Of a stretch of 64,000 bases of DNA, positions 59,172 to 64,000 are shown one piece after another. Made by a program: the position numbers and the translations under genes. The stretch comes from JAOTWJ01 sp036398175 (lineage in GTDB: Bacteria > Gemmatimonadota > Gemmatimonadetes > Gemmatimonadales > GWC2-71-9), in the NCBI GenBank assembly GCA_036398175.1, contig DASWHL010000115.1:12233-76232 (forward strand). The letters run 5' to 3'. Each line of letters starts with the position of its first letter. Positions within the stretch are counted from its first letter, which is position 1. The notes beneath the pieces are model-generated. The model ran no database searches and was not told the DNA's origin. It saw only the letters and a program-made list of their open reading frames with translations.

Positions 59172-61201
59172 GCGGCACCTCCCGTCACACGGCGGGCGGG
59201 CAGGGTGAGCGCGAGGGTTGCCCCCGACCGCCGCGCCGCGGGCGGCCGCTGTCCGCGCCGGTGCCCGTTGCCGTTGCCGTTGCCGTTGCCATTGCCATGA
59301 CCGTTGCCGTTGCCGTTGATGGCCGCCAGCACGAACTCGTGCAGCGGCGGCTGATACTCGGGTGCCAGGGCGGACAGCACTCGTCGGAGCGCCACCTCGT
59401 CGTGTCCGGCGGCTACCTGGATGAGGCGCCGCAGCCGCCGCGCCAGGCCTTCCGCCGGGAGGCTCGTGCGCTCCACCAGCCGGATCTTGTCCACGCTCGT
59501 CTCCACCACCTGCTCGTCCGGGCCGAACAGCTCCTCCTCCAGCTTCTCACCCGGCCGCAGGCCCGTGAACACGATGTCCACGTCCTTATGAGGAATGAGG
59601 CCCGCCAGCCGGATCAGCTGCTCAGCCAGGTCGACGATGCGCACCTGCGTCCCCATTTCGAGCAGTGCGATGCGTCCGGCCGCCTCCGGCAACGCGGTGG
59701 CCTGGAGCACCAGCTGCACCGCCTCGGGGATCGTCATGAAGTACCGGCGCACCTCCGGGTGCGTCACGGTGAGCGGCCCACCCGCCGCGAGCTGGCGTCG
59801 GAACAAGGGAAGCACGCTGCCGTCCGAGTTCAGCACGTTGCCGAACCGCACCACGCGGAAGTCCGTGGCGGTGTCCCGCAACGACGGCAGCTCGCGGACA
59901 ATGCGCTCGGCGATCAGCTTCGTGACACCCAACACGCTGGTCGGCTTGACCGCCTTGTCCGTGGAGATCAGCACGAATTTCCCGCAGTTCGTGCGCGCCG
60001 CGCTCCGGGCGACGCACAGCGTTCCCACCACGTTGTTCCACACGCCTTCCACGAGGTTGCCCTCCAGGAGGGGCACGTGCTTGTACGCGGCCGCGTGGAA
60101 GACGCAATCCGGGCGGTACCGCTCGAACACCCGCCGGAGCCGGTCGGCGTTCGTGACGCTGGCGAGGACGGGCACGACCCCGACGGCGGGATTGGCCTGC
60201 GAGATCTCCAGTTGGATGAAGTAGAGCGGGCTCTCGGCGCGATCAATCAGCACCAACTGCAGCGGGTGATACTGCGCGATCTGCCGGGCCAGCTCGGAGC
60301 CGATGGACCCTCCGGCCCCCGTGACCACGACGACCTTGCCCGCCAGATCGGGGCCGACCGCGTTTAGATCCAGCCTCACCGGCTCACGGCCGAGCAGGTC
60401 GTTGACCTGGACGTCGCGCACCCGACTCACGCTGACGTCCTCGGGCACCAGGTCCGTGAGCGTCGGCGGCAGGATCTTCACGTCCACGCGCGCGTCCGTG
60501 CACCGATCCACCAGCCGTCGCAGCTCCGCGGGCGTGGCGGAGGGCACCGCGATCAACGCGGCGCGGACATCGTACAACGCCACGAGACCGGAGAGCTGCT
60601 CGGCGGTCCCGAGCACCGACACGTCGTGCAGCGACCGGCCCCGCTTGGCCGGATCGTCGTCAATCAGTCCGACGACGTCGAACGCGCCGGGCCCGCCATG
60701 CAGGATGTGCCGCAGCAGCCGCTCGCCGGCCACTCCGGCGCCGATGATGAACGTCCGCTGGCCGCGCGCCGCGGGAACCGGCCGCGCCCGCTCGCGCACG
60801 ACGCGCGCGACGACGCGAACGCCGGCCATCAGCGCGACCACGAGCACCCAGTCCAGCACAAAGACCGAGGGCGGGATGCCTTCCAGTGTCCCGAACAGAA
60901 GAAGGGCCGCCGGGAAGAGCACGGAGCCGACCGTGGCGGCGGCCGTCAGCTGGAACAGATCCCTCAGACCGACATGCTGCCAATAGCCGCGGTCGAGCCG
61001 GAAGTAGTGCGACGCTCCGAGACGCAGGACCAGCAGATACGGCAGCGTCTCGAGGCACCGTGCGAACGCCTCGGCGGGGATCGCCAGATCGAACCGGAGC
61101 GCGTACGCGCCAAGGTACGCGAGCACCGTGAGCGCGCAGTGGCACGCGACGACGAACGCGCGGTGTCTGACCGGTGAGCCGGGAATGGTTGGCAGGTGCA
61201 T
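59168..61201 (-). CDS. Membrane-anchored UDP-GlcNAc 4,6-dehydratase (PglF/CapD-type)
   Basis: ATG 61201 gives 677 residues. Four membrane helices (about 10-120) precede a first Rossmann fold (RTFIIGAGVAGERLLRHIL) and the catalytic SDR domain (about 285-560): VVTGAGGSIGSELARQI, HAAAYKHVPLLEGN, ISTDKAVKPTSVLGVTK and RFGNVLNSDGSV. This layout matches PglF/WbpM, which makes UDP-4-keto-6-deoxy-GlcNAc. It is the first gene of the long leftward operon. A TTG at 61243 would extend it by 14 residues. The C-terminus carries an Asn-Gly tail coded by a hexamer repeat. Confidence 0.93.
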   Translation of the reverse strand: MHLPTIPGSPVRHRAFVVACHCALTVLAYLGAYALRFDLAIPAEAFARCLETLPYLLVLRLGASHYFRLDRGYWQHVGLRDLFQLTAAATVGSVLFPAALLLFGTLEGIPPSVFVLDWVLVVALMAGVRVVARVVRERARPVPAARGQRTFIIGAGVAGERLLRHILHGGPGAFDVVGLIDDDPAKRGRSLHDVSVLGTAEQLSGLVALYDVRAALIAVPSATPAELRRLVDRCTDARVDVKILPPTLTDLVPEDVSVSRVRDVQVNDLLGREPVRLDLNAVGPDLAGKVVVVTGAGGSIGSELARQIAQYHPLQLVLIDRAESPLYFIQLEISQANPAVGVVPVLASVTNADRLRRVFERYRPDCVFHAAAYKHVPLLEGNLVEGVWNNVVGTLCVARSAARTNCGKFVLISTDKAVKPTSVLGVTKLIAERIVRELPSLRDTATDFRVVRFGNVLNSDGSVLPLFRRQLAAGGPLTVTHPEVRRYFMTIPEAVQLVLQATALPEAAGRIALLEMGTQVRIVDLAEQLIRLAGLIPHKDVDIVFTGLRPGEKLEEELFGPDEQVVETSVDKIRLVERTSLPAEGLARRLRRLIQVAAGHDEVALRRVLSALAPEYQPPLHEFVLAAINGNGNGHGNGNGNGNGNGHRRGQRPPAARRSGATLALTLPARRVTGGAA
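59265..59318 (-). repeat. Hexanucleotide tandem repeat coding an Asn-Gly tail
   Basis: Nine units of CCGTTG on the plus strand (seven perfect, one CCATTG, one CCATGA) code for NG repeated with a single HG in the dehydratase C-terminus. As six is a multiple of three, slippage would change tail length without frameshift. Confidence 0.85.
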
Positions 61202-61544
61202 ATGCCAGTGGCCCGTTGGCAGGTTCCGCGCCCACCGCTGCAAACGGCGCGCATTCGATGGCCGGTCGAGCGCGATTTCGGCTTGCGCACCACGGAGTTA
61301 GCGCGTTCGCGGCACCGCTGTTTCATGCCGTCTGCCGGGCGCGCGCCCCGGCCACAAAACGCAGCCAGCGCGCCGCCGACTCGCCGCGAAACAGTGCCCG
61401 CCCGACGCGGCGTCGCGCACAACATCACGAGTTACCGTCGGTTACGAACGGTCCCGCGTTTGCATACGGCACCATGTGCGGTCGCGTCGAAACGCGTCGG
61501 CGCCGCCGCCGTCACCGGCATTCAAGGAATCGAGCACGCCAACC
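61202..61544. promoter_or_regulatory. Divergent intergenic region between the dehydratase and Wzc-like genes
   Basis: This 343-base gap must carry promoters in both directions. It holds a 10-base tandem repeat GTTACCGTCG GTTACGAACG at 61431-61450, a near-palindrome GCCGGGCGCGCGCCCCGGC near 61336-61355, and a short hairpin CGCGT-CGAA-ACGCG at 61483-61496. No clear -35/-10 pair and no riboswitch like the one at 33255 was found on either strand. Confidence 0.5.
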
Positions 61545-63941
61545 ATGGCTGACGACCCCAAGCTTCCAGCCCCCAGGCACGCCGCGAACGTGAGCATCGC
61601 GCCGGTGACGGAGTTGGGGATCGCCCACGCCGCCCCGCCGGCGCCCGAACCGCCGAGCGACTGGCAACGGTACTTCCTCGCGTTGAGCCGTCATCGCTGG
61701 TTGGTGCTGGCCGTGACCCTCGCGGGCACCGCGATCGGCGCCACGGCCACGCAGTTCCTCGATTCGCGCTATGCCGCGCGCGCGATCCTCTGGATGGAGC
61801 CCGGGGGCCGGGAGCCCGATCGCAGCCTGATCGGGGACGAGGCGGCGGTCGCCGCGGCGGGCTGGATCGAGCTGGTGACCTCGAACGCCGTCCTGGACAG
61901 CGTCGTGCGCCAGTTGCGCCTCTACCTGCGGCCGCGCACGCCCGCGGACTCGGCGGCGCTCGAGACGTTCCAGCTCGCGGAGGGACGGCAGCGGCCGGGT
62001 CGGTATCGGTTGACCGCGGATCGTCGCGGCCAGAGCCTCACGCTCGCGCTCGACGACGTCACGCTCGCCCGGAACACGGCCCTCGGTGATACGCTGGGAT
62101 CCGGCCTCGGATTCGTGTGGGCACCGCCCGCCGCCGCGCTGACGCCCGGCCGGGAGGTCACGTTCACGCTCGTCGCCCCGTACGAGACGGCCCGGGACCT
62201 CGGGGCCGCCCTCCGGGTCCGGCTGGATCCGGTCGGCAATTTCCTGCGGATCGAGCTGCGCGGGACGAATCCCTCGCTCACCACCGCCACCGTGAACGCG
62301 ATTGCCGACCGCGTCGTCGTCGTTGCGGCGGAGCTCAAGCGGCAGAAATTCGAAGAGCTGGCGAGGATCCTCGGCGGACAGTACGCGCACGCCCAGCGCC
62401 GCCTGGCCACGGCAGAGGCCGCGCTCGCGGACGCGCGGTCGCGAAACGCGGGCGTCCTGCGCGATCACACCCCGCCGCTCTCGCTGCGGGTCGAGGCCCG
62501 GGACGATCCGGCCTTCGCGCGAGCCTTCGAGCGGAAACTCGCGCTGGACGACGTCCGCCGCGACCGCCGGGCCATCGAGGCGGTGCTGGCGGCGGCGCCG
62601 GAGCGCGGGCTCGAGCTGGAGGCCCTCGCGGCCATCGGGGCCGTGCGGGCGTCGCCTCAGCTCAGCCTCGCGCTGGATGAGGCCACCAGCAAGCGGGTCG
62701 AGCTGCGCGCGCTCCGCTACAAGTACACGGAGGAGAGCGCCCCCGTCCAGGAGCTGAAGGCGGCCGTGGAGGTGCTGGAGCAGCGCTCCCTGCCGCTCCT
62801 GGCGCGGCAGCTGGCGAGCGAACTCGCCGCCCGCGAGGCCGCGCTCGCGCCGGACGTGGATTCCGCGTTCGAGCACCTGCGCCGCGTTCCCTCGCTCGCG
62901 CTGGAGCAGGGACGGCTCGAGCGGGACGTCGCGAGCGCCGAGGAACTGTTCACCGACGTGCGCCAGCGCTACGAGGCGGCGCGGCTGGCGCTGATCAGCA
63001 GCCTGCCGGACATCCGCATCATGGACCCCGCGGTCGTGCCCGTGCGGCCGGCGGCCGACTTCGGCCCGCTGGTCGTCGTCCTCTCGCTGGTCACGAGCTT
63101 CGGGCTCGCGACCATGGGCGTCACCCTGCGCGACCGCTGGGATCCGAAGGTCCGCTACCCGGAGCAGGTCACCCGGACCATGCGGCTCCCCATCCTCGGT
63201 GCCGTGCCCCACCTGCGCTGGCGCACCGCCCGGCGGGACGGCGGCGTCGAGGTGATCGAGGCCCTGCGCGGGCTGCGTCTGCGCGTCCTGCACGCGCACG
63301 GCGCGAGCGGCCCCCTGCTCCTCACCGTGACGAGCCCCGCCATGGGCGACGGAAAGTCGTTCATCACGGCGAACCTGGCGATGTCCTTCGCGCACGCCGG
63401 CTACCGGACGCTGCTGGTGGACGGCGACCTGCGGCGTGGCGGCCAGCACCGCGCGCTGGAGGCGCCCCAGCGTCCCGGCCTCACCGACATTCTGGCCGGC
63501 GACGCAACCCTGGAATCCGCCCTGCGGGAGACCAGCCACGATGGGCTCGCGTTCCTCGCCTGCGGGACGCGCATGGAGCGTGCGCCCGAACTGCTCATGT
63601 CGCCGAGCCTCCGGGAGCTGATGGCGCGGCTCCGCGCGATGTACGGCGTGGTCATCGTGGACAGCCCACCGCTCGCGGCGGGCGTGGATCCGCTGGTCTA
63701 CGCCACGGTCACCGGGAAACTGCTGCTGGTGCTGCGCGCCGGCGCCACCGATCTGGCGCTGGCGCTGTCCAAGCTCGAAGTGGTGGAAGCGCTGCCGGTC
63801 CGCGCGATCGGCGCTGTGCTCAACGACGTCCGCGGGACCGACGCGTTCCGCTACTATCGCTACGACGCATCGGACTACGCGGAGCCGGTCGCCGCCGGCG
63901 TCGGCGATGTCCGGTCGCGCATTCTGGGGAGGGGCGCATGA
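61545..63941 (+). CDS. Wzc-like chain-length regulator and tyrosine autokinase
   Basis: ATG 61545 gives 798 residues. A Wzz domain lies between two membrane helices (WLVLAVTLAGTAIGATATQFL at about 45-65 split by charged flanks; VVVLSLVTSFGLATMGV at about 505-525), with a long coiled-coil region of Ala, Glu and Arg between. The cytosolic BY-kinase has Walker A SPAMGDGKSFITAN near 598, Walker A' LLVDGDLRR and Walker B VVIVDSPPL. The C-terminus has a Tyr cluster (FRYYRYDASDY), the autophosphorylation sites. It controls polymerisation and export of the polysaccharide. Its stop overlaps the next ATG by four bases. Confidence 0.94.
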   Translation: MADDPKLPAPRHAANVSIAPVTELGIAHAAPPAPEPPSDWQRYFLALSRHRWLVLAVTLAGTAIGATATQFLDSRYAARAILWMEPGGREPDRSLIGDEAAVAAAGWIELVTSNAVLDSVVRQLRLYLRPRTPADSAALETFQLAEGRQRPGRYRLTADRRGQSLTLALDDVTLARNTALGDTLGSGLGFVWAPPAAALTPGREVTFTLVAPYETARDLGAALRVRLDPVGNFLRIELRGTNPSLTTATVNAIADRVVVVAAELKRQKFEELARILGGQYAHAQRRLATAEAALADARSRNAGVLRDHTPPLSLRVEARDDPAFARAFERKLALDDVRRDRRAIEAVLAAAPERGLELEALAAIGAVRASPQLSLALDEATSKRVELRALRYKYTEESAPVQELKAAVEVLEQRSLPLLARQLASELAAREAALAPDVDSAFEHLRRVPSLALEQGRLERDVASAEELFTDVRQRYEAARLALISSLPDIRIMDPAVVPVRPAADFGPLVVVLSLVTSFGLATMGVTLRDRWDPKVRYPEQVTRTMRLPILGAVPHLRWRTARRDGGVEVIEALRGLRLRVLHAHGASGPLLLTVTSPAMGDGKSFITANLAMSFAHAGYRTLLVDGDLRRGGQHRALEAPQRPGLTDILAGDATLESALRETSHDGLAFLACGTRMERAPELLMSPSLRELMARLRAMYGVVIVDSPPLAAGVDPLVYATVTGKLLLVLRAGATDLALALSKLEVVEALPVRAIGAVLNDVRGTDAFRYYRYDASDYAEPVAAGVGDVRSRILGRGA

Positions 63942-64000
63942 GGCGTCGCACGCATGGATGGCCGGGCCTCGTTGCCCTGGCCCTGCTCGCGCTGGCGGCA
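63938..64000 (+). CDS. Start of the next polysaccharide-operon gene, cut by the window end
   Basis: Twenty-one codons are visible from ATG 63938, which overlaps the Wzc-like stop (ATGA). They read as an arginine start followed by a hydrophobic signal or membrane segment (WPGLVALALLALAA). A Wza-like export lipoprotein or another membrane protein would fit; the rest is outside the window. Confidence 0.6.
   Translation, partial: MRRRTHGWPGLVALALLALAA

Noticed and set aside
61202..61544. Second cyclic di-GMP riboswitch before the Wzc-like or dehydratase gene
   Set aside because: Both strands were read for the GCAAA, GAAA-loop and GCAAAGC series; no ordered match was found.
1..64000. CRISPR arrays, tRNA or rRNA genes, insertion sequences, prophage genes
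   Set aside because: No spaced direct-repeat arrays, cloverleaf-like sequences, transposase or phage proteins were recognised.

Overview
The window is very GC-rich (about 70% by eye), densely coded DNA. The gene content suggests a Gemmatimonadota-like, Gram-negative soil or freshwater bacterium: duplicated orphan (ADOP/MacB-type) permeases tied to a PadR repressor, TolC/HlyD/MacB export, TolB-like beta-propellers, lipoproteins, a stressosome module and a large exopolysaccharide locus. The taxonomic call is inference; no rRNA or tRNA gene was seen.

Region 1 (1-11.6 kb): a cut-off ADOP permease faces a padR-ADOP pair. Then come msrQ/msrP for repair of envelope methionine sulfoxide, a giant NtrY-like membrane histidine kinase, and a head-to-head creatininase-family gene with a secreted protein behind it.

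Region 2 (11.7-21.2 kb): a tripartite MacAB-TolC-like exporter (outer-membrane protein, adaptor, ATPase, two different permeases). A lipoprotein gene and a second copy of the permease pair follow. GTGCAG-rich REP-like hairpins lie in the gaps.

Region 3 (21.3-33 kb): a BshB1-type deacetylase, a TolB-like propeller, a secreted unknown and two tandem PP2C phosphatases. After an AT-rich island and a strong inverted-repeat leader comes a stressosome operon, rsbR-rsbS-rsbT-rsbX, which continues into a sigma54 activator with a degenerate receiver and a TPR protein. A GGDEF diguanylate cyclase gene follows.

Region 4 (33-35.7 kb): a probable c-di-GMP-I (GEMM) riboswitch sits in the long leader of a secreted Ig-like/beta-helix protein, next to the diguanylate cyclase gene.

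Region 5 (35.9-64 kb): an exopolysaccharide locus. An asparagine-synthetase gene points right. Then 19 tightly overlapping genes on the minus strand (61.2 to 37.9 kb) encode nucleotide-sugar modification (4,6-dehydratase, aminotransferase, N-formyltransferase-like), an initiating phosphoglycosyl transferase fused to a phosphoesterase, a FemAB-like/ATP-grasp fusion, two more secreted phosphoesterases, three P-loop kinases, two nucleotidyltransferase modules, a flippase, a polymerase, a second asparagine synthetase, an ATP-grasp ligase, two glycosyltransferases and a polysaccharide deacetylase. Divergently, a Wzc-like chain-length/tyrosine-kinase gene starts a rightward operon that leaves the window. 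The most unusual feature is the matched set of three kinases and three exported phosphoesterases, together with amide and amino-acid-type ligases, in one polysaccharide operon.
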